Shown in pieces: positions 17,028 to 24,047 of a stretch of 64,000 nt of DNA. The stretch is taken from positions 1-64,000 of the IMG/VR virus record IMGVR_UViG_3300006802_000078. The stretch is one strand, 5' to 3'. The translations under genes were made by a program, and so were the position numbers. The notes beneath the pieces are model-generated. The model saw only the letters and a program-made list of their open reading frames with translations. It was not told where the DNA came from and ran no database searches. Source of the DNA: a virus. Within the stretch, counting starts at the first letter, position 1. Every line of letters begins with the position of its first letter.

Positions 17028-17141
17028 TCAACCCTCCTCTTCTGGGCCTGGGGTCACGAACCAGACCACCGCCACCAGCAGCCAGAACCCCAGCGTGGCG
17101 ACGATCAGCACCTTGATGCCGCTCGCTGCTACGACATCCAT
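17028..17141 (-). CDS. 37-residue single-span membrane protein
   Basis: Starts MDVVAASGIKVLIVATL and continues through one hydrophobic helix (IKVLIVATLGFWLLVAVVWF) to a short acidic tail (TPGPEEEG). GAGGAGG sits 8-9 nt upstream of the ATG, and the gene overlaps the end of the upstream HTH gene by 13 nt. The stop TGA abuts the next ribosome binding site. A small inner-membrane protein is clear; its role is unknown. Confidence 0.7.
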   Translation of the reverse strand: MDVVAASGIKVLIVATLGFWLLVAVVWFVTPGPEEEG

Positions 17142-17719
17142 GCCAGGTCCTCCTCGAAGTCCTGCTCCGGCGTGGGTGCGGGCGCAGCTGCTGGCTCCGC
17201 CTTCGGCGCTGGCTCCGCTGCGGGGGCCGCCGGCAGCGCCCCCATCTCATCGAAGAGGATCTGCCGGAGCTCGTCTCGGATGTGGGCGTACTCCGTTCCA
17301 GGCTCGTGCTTGACGTAGGCGATCCACGCCTCCCTCAGCCGCGGCAGGTTGCGCCAGGTGACCAGCCCTCCCTGACGGGTGCCCCATCGCGCGAGGATGT
17401 CGCGGCTGGGGGTTCGGATCGACAGCTCCCTGGCCAGCCCTGGGGTGGCGCGGCAGGTGTCGAGGAGCCACTGAGCGCTGCCCACGACGGGCTTGCCCGA
17501 CACCGTCTGCGGCGGCCTGCCGGACAGCGCGTCGTCCTTGCGCAGGAGCTTCGCGATCTTGGCCACGGTCATTCTGGATACCCCCGTGTCGTCCATGATG
17601 CGGTCCCAGGTGTGACCACTTCGCAGACCGAGGATGACGTGGCCGTACTTGTCGCGGAGGTCGTCGTCTGTCAGACGCCGCCTTCCGACCGGCTTCTTCT
17701 TGGTGGGTGCTTTGGGCAT
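17129..17719 (-). CDS. Helix-turn-helix DNA-binding protein
   Basis: 196 residues from the ATG after AGGAGGTACGGAGA. The Lys/Arg-rich N-terminus (PKAPTKKKPVGRRRL) precedes an HTH of the resolvase/Hin type (GHTWDRIMDDTGVSRMTVAK). The C-terminal 50 residues are Ala/Pro/Glu-rich and probably disordered. It could be a transcription factor or a DNA-metabolism accessory protein. Confidence 0.75.
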   Translation of the reverse strand: MPKAPTKKKPVGRRRLTDDDLRDKYGHVILGLRSGHTWDRIMDDTGVSRMTVAKIAKLLRKDDALSGRPPQTVSGKPVVGSAQWLLDTCRATPGLARELSIRTPSRDILARWGTRQGGLVTWRNLPRLREAWIAYVKHEPGTEYAHIRDELRQILFDEMGALPAAPAAEPAPKAEPAAAPAPTPEQDFEEDLAWMS

Positions 17720-17736
17720 TCTCCGTACCTCCTGTG

Positions 17737-18294
17737 TCAGAACCCGTAGTCCTGATGATCGGTTGATGTGCATGAGCCACACGTTGGGCAGAACAAGTAC
17801 GCCTGCCCTCGATGGCGCGACTCTATCGCGTACCGCGCCGCAGCGTCCACCCCGATGTAGTCCAGGTAGGCGCGGTCCATCTCACTCATCCACTGCCTGG
17901 CTACGGTCTGATCGTGGCGGACGATGGTCTCCGCCGGCCCCCCTCGCAGCAGCGGGTGGGCTCCGAGCAGCACCTCCGCCTGCCCCAGGTAGCGGTCCAA
18001 GCTGGTGCGGCGCTGGCGCCAGATCCGCTTGCGCACCGTGGACGGGTCGTAGCCATGGGCGCGGCAGAACTGCTTCACCGGCAGCTGCTGGCGGTCCCGG
18101 TTGTCCTTGTAGCAAGCAGCCACCAGGTTGACCGGGTCGTGGCTCCCCCCAGCCCCTCGTGGCACCAGGTGATCCAGGGAGAGGAACTCCCCGTCGCCGA
18201 GGAGTTCCTCGATCCCACGGGCGCAGTAGACGCACTGGAGGCCGCCGCGCAGCAGCAGCGCCCAGCGCTTCTTCTCCCGGACCCACTGGCTCAT
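17737..18294 (-). CDS. HNH endonuclease
   Basis: 185 residues. A CVYC knuckle at about residue 20, then LSLDHLVPRGAGGSHDPVNL and CYKDNRDRQ give the HNH pattern with two metal-binding cysteines. The C-terminus carries another CPTCGSC zinc knuckle. It overlaps the MazG-like gene by ATGA. It could be a homing endonuclease or a DNA-packaging nicking enzyme; as it sits in the early region, a free-standing homing or host-DNA nuclease is more likely. Confidence 0.85.
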   Translation of the reverse strand: MSQWVREKKRWALLLRGGLQCVYCARGIEELLGDGEFLSLDHLVPRGAGGSHDPVNLVAACYKDNRDRQQLPVKQFCRAHGYDPSTVRKRIWRQRRTSLDRYLGQAEVLLGAHPLLRGGPAETIVRHDQTVARQWMSEMDRAYLDYIGVDAAARYAIESRHRGQAYLFCPTCGSCTSTDHQDYGF

Positions 18295-18917
18295 GCCAGC
18301 TTGCCCCCATGGCGGTAGGAGCGGGTGGCGTTGTAGGCGAGCTTCCGCTCGATCTCGTGCTGCAGGTTGGCGCCAAGGATGCGGCAGAGCTCCTCGCACA
18401 GGAGGACGGTGCGGACGAGCGCAGGCGCGGCATCTTCCACGCTGTCGAGCAGCTCTGCGCATGCTGTCGACACCTCGCTGTGGATGGTAGCGAGAGCGCC
18501 GAGCGGCCTGCCATACATGTACTGCCGGAGGCGGGGGGACGCCCAGAGCCGCTCGCGTTTGCCGCTGAGCTCCACCCCACCGGCGCCGAGCAGGTCGAAG
18601 ATGCGGATCGCCACGTCGGCGAGCTCGCTGAAGAAGCCCTCCGGCTTGCCGTCCTCGCGGAGGGTCGTGGTCATGCGACCGATGCGGGCGTCCTCGCAGG
18701 CCTCGCTCAGCTCGCTGTGGATGAGGGCGATCTTGTCCGGCGCCTGGTCGAACACCAGCGCCGCGTCGAGGTCGGCGTAGCTCGCGACTGGCTTCGTCTC
18801 GTCGATGCGCTCGTTGTCCCACCAGCCCTTGCTGGCCGAGGCCAGGAAGCAGCGGCGGCTGAGGTCGTTGAACGACTCGGGGGTGAAGTCGGTGCGGAAC
18901 AGAGGCAGGTCGGTCAT
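18291..18917 (-). CDS. MazG-like NTP pyrophosphohydrolase (tandem domains)
   Basis: 208 residues. The motif ALIHSELSEACEDA...FFSELADVAIRIFD gives the ExxE/ExxD metal-binding pattern of all-alpha NTP pyrophosphatases. A second half repeats the pattern less well (ATIHSEVSTACAEL, then LLCEELCRILG) and ends YNATRSYRHGGKLA, the usual family C-terminus. It likely hydrolyses non-canonical dNTPs or lowers (p)ppGpp or dNTP pools during infection. ATGA overlaps link it to both neighbours. Confidence 0.85.
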   Translation of the reverse strand: MTDLPLFRTDFTPESFNDLSRRCFLASASKGWWDNERIDETKPVASYADLDAALVFDQAPDKIALIHSELSEACEDARIGRMTTTLREDGKPEGFFSELADVAIRIFDLLGAGGVELSGKRERLWASPRLRQYMYGRPLGALATIHSEVSTACAELLDSVEDAAPALVRTVLLCEELCRILGANLQHEIERKLAYNATRSYRHGGKLA

Positions 18918-19093
18918 GACGTGTGAGTCTCCTTGAGCATGAGCTCGGTGATGAGAGGGATGATGCGGTAGCGGTCGTGGGCGAGGCACGCGCGGTCCCA
19001 CGCGGTGAGGAACGGGTTGGAGCTGCGGTCGGCTGGCGGGGTCGACTCGATGACTACACGAGTCACCCCGACGCTCCTCGGCTTGAACACCAT
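18914..19093 (-). CDS. Small hypothetical protein
   Basis: 59 residues beginning MVFKPRSVGVTRVVIES; the ATG overlaps the stop of the Dam-like gene (TGATG) and its own stop overlaps the MazG gene start (ATGA). No motif is recognised. Coding status rests on this double coupling. Confidence 0.65.
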   Translation of the reverse strand: MVFKPRSVGVTRVVIESTPPADRSSNPFLTAWDRACLAHDRYRIIPLITELMLKETHTS

Positions 19094-19995
19094 CACGAGA
19101 GCACTGCCAGCAGCTCGAGCTTCTGCCCTCTCTGCTTCGCGTCGCGGCTCACGCTGGCTCGTGCCGGCACGTGGTAGCACCTGATGCTACAGGTGTCAGC
19201 CGCCGCGTCCATGTAGAAGCTCTCGGCGCTCAGGCTGTCGTGGACGACGAACCGCGCACCCAGGCTGCAGAGCTCGGCGATGCGCTCTGCGCCCTCGGCC
19301 CGGTCCTCGTCGGTGAAGGGCGCGCCGACGTAGGCCACCTCGGAGCCGTGGTAGGGCGGATCCCACACGCCGCGCATCCGCACTGCGTAGGCTGCCGCAC
19401 GGTCCTCGACGAACTGGAGGGTCTCGCGCCAGTCCCGGAAGATGGTCGTGCGCTGCGTCAACGCAGCCGCCGCCTCAAGATCCGCGAGCGAGGACACTCG
19501 CGCCACCTGCGGCTTGTTGGCGCCCTTCACGCGGCGTTTGCCCATCGGGACGTTGTAGTCGCCGGCGCGGTTGACACGCCAGAGACCGTTGAAGCAGATG
19601 CTGGACAGGACGAGCCAGATGGCCGCGACCACGTCCTCGTCGCCGCGTTCGATGGCACGGTTCAGCCCGGCGCGCATGTCGTAGTAGTGCTTCGCTGCGC
19701 CCTCGGCCTCGATGTAGCCCTGAGCGAACAGGCTCGCGTGGCGATGCAAGTGCTCGGTGCCATTGGGGATCGACAGCATCCGCAGCAGCGCCCGGGGCCC
19801 AGCAGCCGCTTCGCTCGTGACCACCTCGATGGCGCCGCGACGCGCCATCTCCCGGCCGACGATGCCGGAGCCGGCGAAGACGTCGATGCCGATGCAGCCC
19901 GTCAAGTCCTCGCCGAGGGCGCCAGCCACGAAGATGCGGTCGAAGGCCCACTGCTTGCAGCCCAAGTACTTCGTGAGCTTCGGGTTCTCGATCAG
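19093..19995 (-). CDS. dam-like: Dam-type DNA adenine methyltransferase
   Basis: About 300 residues. Near the N-terminus NPKLTKYLGCKQWAFDRI corresponds to the SAM-binding motif X. Motif I is IDVFAGSGIVGREM and motif IV is GVWDPPYHGSE (catalytic DPPY). VAAIWLVLSSICFNGLWRVN fits the target-recognition region of class D12 enzymes. No ATG or GTG lies near the proper N-terminus. A CTG overlapping the TGA of the upstream gene (CTGA) at 19995 best fits, so the start is uncertain. Probably protects phage DNA or alters regulation by GATC-type methylation; specificity is not known. Confidence 0.85.
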   Translation of the reverse strand: MIENPKLTKYLGCKQWAFDRIFVAGALGEDLTGCIGIDVFAGSGIVGREMARRGAIEVVTSEAAAGPRALLRMLSIPNGTEHLHRHASLFAQGYIEAEGAAKHYYDMRAGLNRAIERGDEDVVAAIWLVLSSICFNGLWRVNRAGDYNVPMGKRRVKGANKPQVARVSSLADLEAAAALTQRTTIFRDWRETLQFVEDRAAAYAVRMRGVWDPPYHGSEVAYVGAPFTDEDRAEGAERIAELCSLGARFVVHDSLSAESFYMDAAADTCSIRCYHVPARASVSRDAKQRGQKLELLAVLS

Positions 19996-20255
19996 GGCAG
20001 CACCCGCCAGCCAAGGACGCGAAGCCAGCTCGCCAGGACCACGGCCTGGCCGGAGTAGCGGCAGCTCACCTGGAGCTCTCCATCGAGCTCTCGCGCCCAC
20101 CAGTCGTTGGCGACGTCGAGCTGCCACTTGCCGGGCGACAGGGGCCAGGGCGCCCGGTCGTCGGGGGCGCGGACTGCGAGCACAGGATCGAGCAGCACGA
20201 CGAGCAGTGGCAGCAGCTCGGCCGCCGGTGTCGTGTCAGTGGCGATGCGGATCAT
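19992..20255 (-). CDS. Small hypothetical protein
   Basis: 87 residues from an ATG with GGAGCCGAAG upstream. It has a leucine-rich hydrophobic N-terminal part (AELLPLLVVLLDPVLAV) and a tryptophan-rich C-terminal part. No known family is recognised. It overlaps the Dam-like gene by 4 nt. Confidence 0.7.
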   Translation of the reverse strand: MIRIATDTTPAAELLPLLVVLLDPVLAVRAPDDRAPWPLSPGKWQLDVANDWWARELDGELQVSCRYSGQAVVLASWLRVLGWRVLP

Positions 20256-20400
20256 CTTCGGCTCCGTTGTGTATGGCGGCGGCCGTCTCGAAGACGGCGA
20301 CGTTGATGAGGATCAAGGTGCCTGCCATCATGGTGAGCATGTGGAAGGCGAGCCGCTCGGCGGCGTTGTGGACGCGATGTCGCAGCGGGGTGCGGGTCAT
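20236..20400 (-). CDS. 54-residue single-span membrane protein
   Basis: A basic N-terminus (MTRTPLRHRVHNAAERL) precedes one membrane helix (MLTMMAGTLILINVAVF) and a polar tail. AGGAG lies 11 nt before the ATG. It is coupled to the upstream micro-gene by ATGA and overlaps the next gene by 20 nt. Function unknown. Confidence 0.7.
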   Translation of the reverse strand: MTRTPLRHRVHNAAERLAFHMLTMMAGTLILINVAVFETAAAIHNGAEDDPHRH

Positions 20401-20534
20401 GGCTTCGTGTCTCCTTCTTTGACGACGTAGACGCGCTCGGCCGTCTCTCCGTGAGACGTGCCGCCGACCCAGGTGGGTGCGATCCACCGGGCCACGCGAT
20501 CAAGCTCGGTGCCGCAACTACCTGGAAAGATCAT
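20397..20534 (-). CDS. 45-residue micro-protein
   Basis: The frame MIFPGSCGTELDRVARW... has GGGAG upstream and is coupled by ATGA at both ends: its ATG overlaps the preceding stop, and its stop overlaps the next ATG. The fit between neighbours supports it as real. Function unknown. Confidence 0.65.
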   Translation of the reverse strand: MIFPGSCGTELDRVARWIAPTWVGGTSHGETAERVYVVKEGDTKP

Positions 20535-20860
20535 TCGCAGTCTCCCTTGAAGTTGAGGATGCCGCTGCCGGCATTGCCAGACGTGAACTCGCCGTTGAGC
20601 AGCAACACGGTGATGTCACGACTCCACCAATCCCGCAGCGTGGACATCGGAACCTGCCACCTGTAGCTGCACGCCCAGTACATGACCTCGTGCTCGGTCG
20701 CGGCTTCCTCGTGCCAAGGCAGCCCGTCCGGGCCGAGGAGCCATCGGCAGCCAAGCTCACGCTCCGCCCAGATGTAGCCGCCCGCGTCGAGCTCGACACC
20801 GACGGCGTACGGCAGCACTGGCAGCGGCGCTCGCCGGCGAAAGCAGGCAGCTCGGCTCAT
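20531..20860 (-). CDS. Hypothetical protein
   Basis: 109 residues from an ATG with AAGGAGGAGCC upstream. It contains GYIWAERELGCRWLLGPDGL and is rich in tryptophan. No family is recognised. Coupled to neighbours by short overlaps. Confidence 0.75.
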   Translation of the reverse strand: MSRAACFRRRAPLPVLPYAVGVELDAGGYIWAERELGCRWLLGPDGLPWHEEAATEHEVMYWACSYRWQVPMSTLRDWWSRDITVLLLNGEFTSGNAGSGILNFKGDCE

Positions 20861-21084
20861 GGCTCCTCCTTCGCTGCGACGGCAGCATCGAGAGCTGCTT
20901 CCGCTTCGGCCAGCTCGCCCCACGTCAGCTCGTCGATCCCGCTGACTTCCACATCGCACCAGCCACCGGCGTAGCCGACGCGCGGGTCCGGCTCGTCCCA
21001 CCAGCCGGAGACGTTGCGCACCTCGCCGGCGACGAGGCCCCGTGTGACCATCGTGTTGCGGTAGCTGGCAGAAGGGAATGGCAT
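20857..21084 (-). CDS. Small hypothetical protein, first gene after a dyad promoter
   Basis: 75 residues, start MPFPSASYRNTM after GAGGAGGTGACG. The C-terminal half is acidic and Ala-rich (LAEAEAALDAAVAA). It lies directly downstream of the 21.1 kb GTTGC-dyad promoter, so it begins a transcription unit that probably includes the Dam-like gene. Confidence 0.75.
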   Translation of the reverse strand: MPFPSASYRNTMVTRGLVAGEVRNVSGWWDEPDPRVGYAGGWCDVEVSGIDELTWGELAEAEAALDAAVAAKEEP

Positions 21085-21099
21085 CGTCACCTCCTCGAC

Positions 21100-21130
21100 G
21101 GTATAGCAGGGTTGTTGCACCTCCTGCAAC
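21100..21130 (-). promoter_or_regulatory. GTTGC-dyad promoter at 21.1 kb
   Basis: On the minus strand GTTGCAGGAGGTGCAAC (21130-21114) supplies TTGCAG as -35; 18 bp later is TATACC (21105-21100). The next gene's ribosome binding site and ATG follow at once. Confidence 0.6.
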
Positions 21131-21151
21131 GGGTAACGCGCGCGCCGCCGA

Positions 21152-21907
21152 TCAGTGGCTGAAGAAGACGATGTGGGGGCCGTCGACCCCAGCGTCGCAG
21201 AGCCTGCAGGTGTTGCAGGTCACCTTCGGCAGCCCCGCGTTGGCCCCACGGAGCTTCTGCACCTGCTCCGGGCAGCCGATGGCGGTCTTGCCCCCGATGC
21301 GGGTCGGGGCATCTTCGAGCCGCTTCACCTCGAGCGCCACCTTCCATCCGCTGCGGGCCAGCTCATGAGCCTTTCCCACGTCGAAGGTGACGCTGGCGAG
21401 GCAGCTATCGCGCAGCCACGGCGCAGCCTCGGCGTTGTGGGTGTAGCTCAGCAACGCCATCTGCCGAGGGCCTCGGCGAGTGACGACGCTCGTGCTCCGC
21501 ACCTCGTGGGCCAGGTCCCGCATCTGCTCCTGGGTCAGGGCGCTGGGGTCGCCGATCCAGCCGAAGCGCACGGCCGCCGCAGCGCGACTTGCTGCTTGTA
21601 GTGCTCGGCGCAGGCCGCTGACGCCGTAGCCGCCGTCGTAGTTCTCGGCGCCGACGCGCCGCTCCTTCTTCACGGCCGCGGCGACGGCCATGCCACCGTG
21701 ACCTCGGAAGGCGTAGCAGCCACCGACCTCCCCGCCGCGGGTCTTGGGCAGCCTGGGGCAAGCCGCCACCTTGCACGCCTCGGCAGCAGCGTCGATGGCC
21801 CGCAGCGCCGCGAACTCGAGCGACGAGCCGAAGGCCACCTGGGGGATGTTGCTGGTCTTGCCGTTCTCGCTCTGCGCGACGGCGAAGCTCTCGAACCGGG
21901 CGCTCAT
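21152..21907 (-). CDS. Gp88/DUF7227-like phage protein
   Basis: 251 residues. SENGKTSNIPQVAFG near the N-terminus, a CPRLPKTRGGEVGGCYAFRG block and a cysteine cluster near the C-terminus (TCNTCRLCDAG, then IVFFSH) recall the cysteine-rich phage family represented by mycobacteriophage Gp88/DUF7227. The role of that family is unknown to me. The cysteines suggest metal or cluster binding. Confidence 0.55.
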   Translation of the reverse strand: MSARFESFAVAQSENGKTSNIPQVAFGSSLEFAALRAIDAAAEACKVAACPRLPKTRGGEVGGCYAFRGHGGMAVAAAVKKERRVGAENYDGGYGVSGLRRALQAASRAAAAVRFGWIGDPSALTQEQMRDLAHEVRSTSVVTRRGPRQMALLSYTHNAEAAPWLRDSCLASVTFDVGKAHELARSGWKVALEVKRLEDAPTRIGGKTAIGCPEQVQKLRGANAGLPKVTCNTCRLCDAGVDGPHIVFFSH

Positions 21908-22197
21908 GCGTCGGCCTCGAGGTAGGCCAGGGCCTTGTGCACGAGGAAGCTGACGCCCGCCCGGACCATGTAGCGGCCCTCGTACAGACGCACTGTGTAG
22001 ACGATGGCGAGCCTCGGCTTGCGAGGGACACCCGCCAGCACGAGGTAGCTGTCGTCGCGCTCGACATGGCGCCAGCTACAGATCTGACCGATGTCAAAGC
22101 CCGTTGCGGGGTGGAACGCGGCGAGCAGCGGCTCAGGCAGCTGCGGCATGCGCGCTGCCAAGCTCTGCAGCGCGAGACTGATATCTGAGGTTGTCAT
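21904..22197 (-). CDS. Hypothetical protein
   Basis: 97 residues from an ATG with AGGAG upstream; overlaps the Gp88-like gene by ATGA. Its 5' side is the structured non-coding region 22198-22420. Soluble with an aromatic core (ICSWRHVERDDSYLVLAG). Function unknown. Confidence 0.7.
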   Translation of the reverse strand: MTTSDISLALQSLAARMPQLPEPLLAAFHPATGFDIGQICSWRHVERDDSYLVLAGVPRKPRLAIVYTVRLYEGRYMVRAGVSFLVHKALAYLEADA

Positions 22198-22233
22198 CGG
22201 GCAGTCTCCTGGTGGGGAAGATCGGAAGAGGTT

Positions 22234-22288
22234 CCGGCCTGGTGGTCCCCTTGCTCCGCGAGTGAGGGGACCTTGTCGACGAGGCCGG
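22234..22288. promoter_or_regulatory. Nested inverted repeats in the 22.2 kb intergenic region
   Basis: GGTCCCCT/AGGGGACC (22244-22251 with 22265-22272) is nested inside CCGGCCT/AGGCCGG (22234-22240 with 22282-22288), all perfect. It lies about 40 nt upstream of the 22.2 kb gene on the minus strand, so it could be a terminator, attenuator or structured leader. Confidence 0.5.
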
Positions 22289-22329
22289 TCGCCGGCTTCA
22301 TGCACTACTGTGGGTAAGGCCTGCTTGCC

Positions 22330-22424
22330 TTGACGATAGCAGCAGACAGCAGGCCCAGTCGCTTCGCGCGTTCGCGCCCGGCGGAGATGCTGCCGCCGGA
22401 AGGATGCCTGCTGCTATTCGTCAA
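22330..22424. promoter_or_regulatory. Long-arm inverted repeat with inner hairpin, spanning a stop codon
   Basis: TTGACGATAGCAGCAG at 22330-22345 pairs with 22408-22424 (one bulged base). Between the arms CCGGCGG/CCGCCGG (22378-22384, 22393-22399) forms a further hairpin. The right arm contains the stop of the minus-strand gene that ends at 22421. The rest of 22198-22420 holds no supported gene. Confidence 0.5.
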
Positions 22425-22570
22425 TCTGTTCGCGCGCAGCCTCGACGAGCTCGACGCACTCCAGCGCCGTCGCAACCGTGACCGCCGCCCTGCTCGACGT
22501 GCAGGATCGCCTCGAGCCGCTCGATGCGGGCAAGCGCTTCGTCAGCGAACTCATCGTAGCCACACGCCAT
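22421..22570 (-). CDS. 49-residue micro-protein
   Basis: Begins MACGYDEFADEALARIERLE after AAGGAGAGCGAAG; the N-terminal half is an amphipathic acidic helix and the C-terminal half is basic. Overlaps the upstream gene by 20 nt. Function unknown. Confidence 0.6.
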   Translation of the reverse strand: MACGYDEFADEALARIERLEAILHVEQGGGHGCDGAGVRRARRGCARTD

Positions 22571-22841
22571 CTTCGCTCTCCTTGGTACTCGGCACGGCCT
22601 CACCCCTCATGGTGTACCACAGCAGGCGACGGACCCGGGCCATCTCCCGCAGCCAGGTGAGATCACCAGCGCAGCCCTTGAACGTCGGGTCTGCATGAGA
22701 GCTCGCGGCGACGTCCGGGTAGCGCAGCGCGTGCCAGATCTCGGCTTCCTCCTCCGTCAGCCACGCGCTGACACGATGAAGCTCGAAGCCAGGGCGAGGC
22801 AGTCCCAGATCGGTCAAGGCCTGCTCACCGGTATAGCTCAT
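22551..22841 (-). CDS. Hypothetical protein
   Basis: 96 residues, start MSYTGEQALTDLGLPRPG; overlaps the upstream membrane-protein gene by ATGA. Contains a helical WLTEEEAEIWHALRYP segment. No family recognised. Confidence 0.7.
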   Translation of the reverse strand: MSYTGEQALTDLGLPRPGFELHRVSAWLTEEEAEIWHALRYPDVAASSHADPTFKGCAGDLTWLREMARVRRLLWYTMRGEAVPSTKESEDGVWLR

Positions 22842-22987
22842 GCCGCACCCGCCAGGATGCGGAACGTGCCGAGGAGCACCGCGCCGACGAAGGCGTAGCA
22901 GATGCCGAGGGCCAGCGACGCCAGGGTGATGCGCCAGATGATGGTCATCCACTCGGTGGTGGTGTAGTCGTAGAGGTTCTTGTCCAT
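22838..22987 (-). CDS. 49-residue membrane protein
   Basis: Begins MDKNLYDYTTTEWMTIIW after AAGGAGAGACC. One or two hydrophobic segments (MTIIWRITLASLALGICYA, then FVGAVLLGTFRILAG) indicate an inner-membrane protein. Role unknown. Confidence 0.7.
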   Translation of the reverse strand: MDKNLYDYTTTEWMTIIWRITLASLALGICYAFVGAVLLGTFRILAGAA

Positions 22988-23003
22988 GATGGTCTCTCCT
23001 TGT

Positions 23004-23261
23004 TCAGTCGTCGTTGGTGGTGTCGCCGCGCACCTCGTCGAGCTCATCGCGCAGCTCCACGAGCTCACTCTCCGTTTCTTCGCTCTCCTTCTCGCAGATG
23101 TCGCAGCGGTCACGGTGCATCCCGTAACTCACAGAGCAGAACTCCTGCTTCGTGGCGTCCTTCGGCCAGCTGCGAGCCATCGTCAGTCTTGCGGCGCAGA
23201 CCGCGCAGACCCGAATGGTCGCACCCGATGGCGACTGCCAAGTGACGACGTCAGGCTTCAT
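23004..23261 (-). CDS. Zinc-finger-like small protein with acidic tail
   Basis: 85 residues. CAVCAARL and CDICEKE form a two-CxxC zinc ribbon; another Cys and His lie between. The tail is a highly charged helix (EETESELVELRDELDEV). GGAGAGCGAAG precedes the ATG. It could bind nucleic acid or a host protein; no family recognised. Confidence 0.7.
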   Translation of the reverse strand: MKPDVVTWQSPSGATIRVCAVCAARLTMARSWPKDATKQEFCSVSYGMHRDRCDICEKESEETESELVELRDELDEVRGDTTNDD

Positions 23262-23679
23262 CTTCGCTCTCCGTGTAGTGGGTCATCTCAGCAGGCACCC
23301 CGCGCAGCCGGTACCAGCCGGGCCGCTTCAGGAAGCGCTCTCGCAGCCGCGCACGGCTCAGGGCCACGTCGGCAGCGCTCGGCTCCCAGGCGATGTCGAA
23401 CCCCTCGATCACCGGCAGGTCGCCGATGTGGCTCAGCGTGTAGCCCCGACTGAGCAGCTCGTCCCGGAGCTGCGCATGGCGGGCGCTAAGCCAGCTGGTG
23501 CGCCAGCCGAAGAAGGTCATGTGCCCGGAGCCGAGGCAGAATACTGGCGGTGGCAGCGGTGCAGCTTGGCGCTCGACCCAGGCATGCGCCATGGTGATGA
23601 CGCGGGGCGCCTCGCGCCACTCGGCGAAGAGGTGCTGGTCGAGCAGCTCGGTCGGGTCGATGAGGTTGATGCGGGTCAT
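23251..23679 (-). CDS. denV: T4 DenV-like pyrimidine-dimer DNA glycosylase/AP lyase
   Basis: 142 residues. The N-terminus MTRINLI...ELLDQHLFAEWREAPRV aligns residue for residue with T4 endonuclease V. The catalytic Thr2 is the new N-terminal residue after Met removal, and the active-site Glu23 and DNA-contacting Arg22 and Arg26 sit at identical positions. LGSGHMTFF and ISHIG/ARLRERFLKRPGWY-like segments continue the match. The enzyme cuts at cyclobutane dimers in UV-damaged DNA. It overlaps the zinc-finger gene by 11 nt. A repair enzyme here suggests a sunlit environment; that is inference. Confidence 0.95.
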   Translation of the reverse strand: MTRINLIDPTELLDQHLFAEWREAPRVITMAHAWVERQAAPLPPPVFCLGSGHMTFFGWRTSWLSARHAQLRDELLSRGYTLSHIGDLPVIEGFDIAWEPSAADVALSRARLRERFLKRPGWYRLRGVPAEMTHYTESEDEA

Positions 23680-23681
23680 GG

Positions 23682-24047
23682 TCAGCCTTCTCCTTCGTCG
23701 AGTTCAATGCAACAGCGCACCGTGTCGGGTACGATGGGCCCCAGGGTCGTGGCCGCGTCGAAAGCGTCCAGCACAGACCCGATGGCACCGCTCATGTCAG
23801 CCTCGACGAGCACCGAGGCGATGATGGCCGAGACCATCTCGATGCTGGCCTGGCCGCGATGCGCCAGCAGGTAGTGCACGGCGTCCACCAGCGCGTCGCT
23901 GTCGGTGTAGCCAGCGCGGCTCCCGTTGGCGCACTCGTCACACCGCTGGATCTCGTCCCAGCCGGAGTGGCCGAGGGGCACGTGCCCCCCGTCGTAGCTT
24001 CCAACGAACCAGCCAGGGCAGTCTTCGCAGCAGGGCTCGTGGTTCAT
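23682..24047 (-). CDS. Cysteine-rich hypothetical protein
   Basis: 121 residues starting MNHEPCCEDCPGW after AAGGAGAACGCC. Two Cys pairs (CCEDC and CDEC) suggest a zinc site in the first 40 residues; the remainder is helical and acidic. Function unknown. Confidence 0.7.
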   Translation of the reverse strand: MNHEPCCEDCPGWFVGSYDGGHVPLGHSGWDEIQRCDECANGSRAGYTDSDALVDAVHYLLAHRGQASIEMVSAIIASVLVEADMSGAIGSVLDAFDAATTLGPIVPDTVRCCIELDEGEG

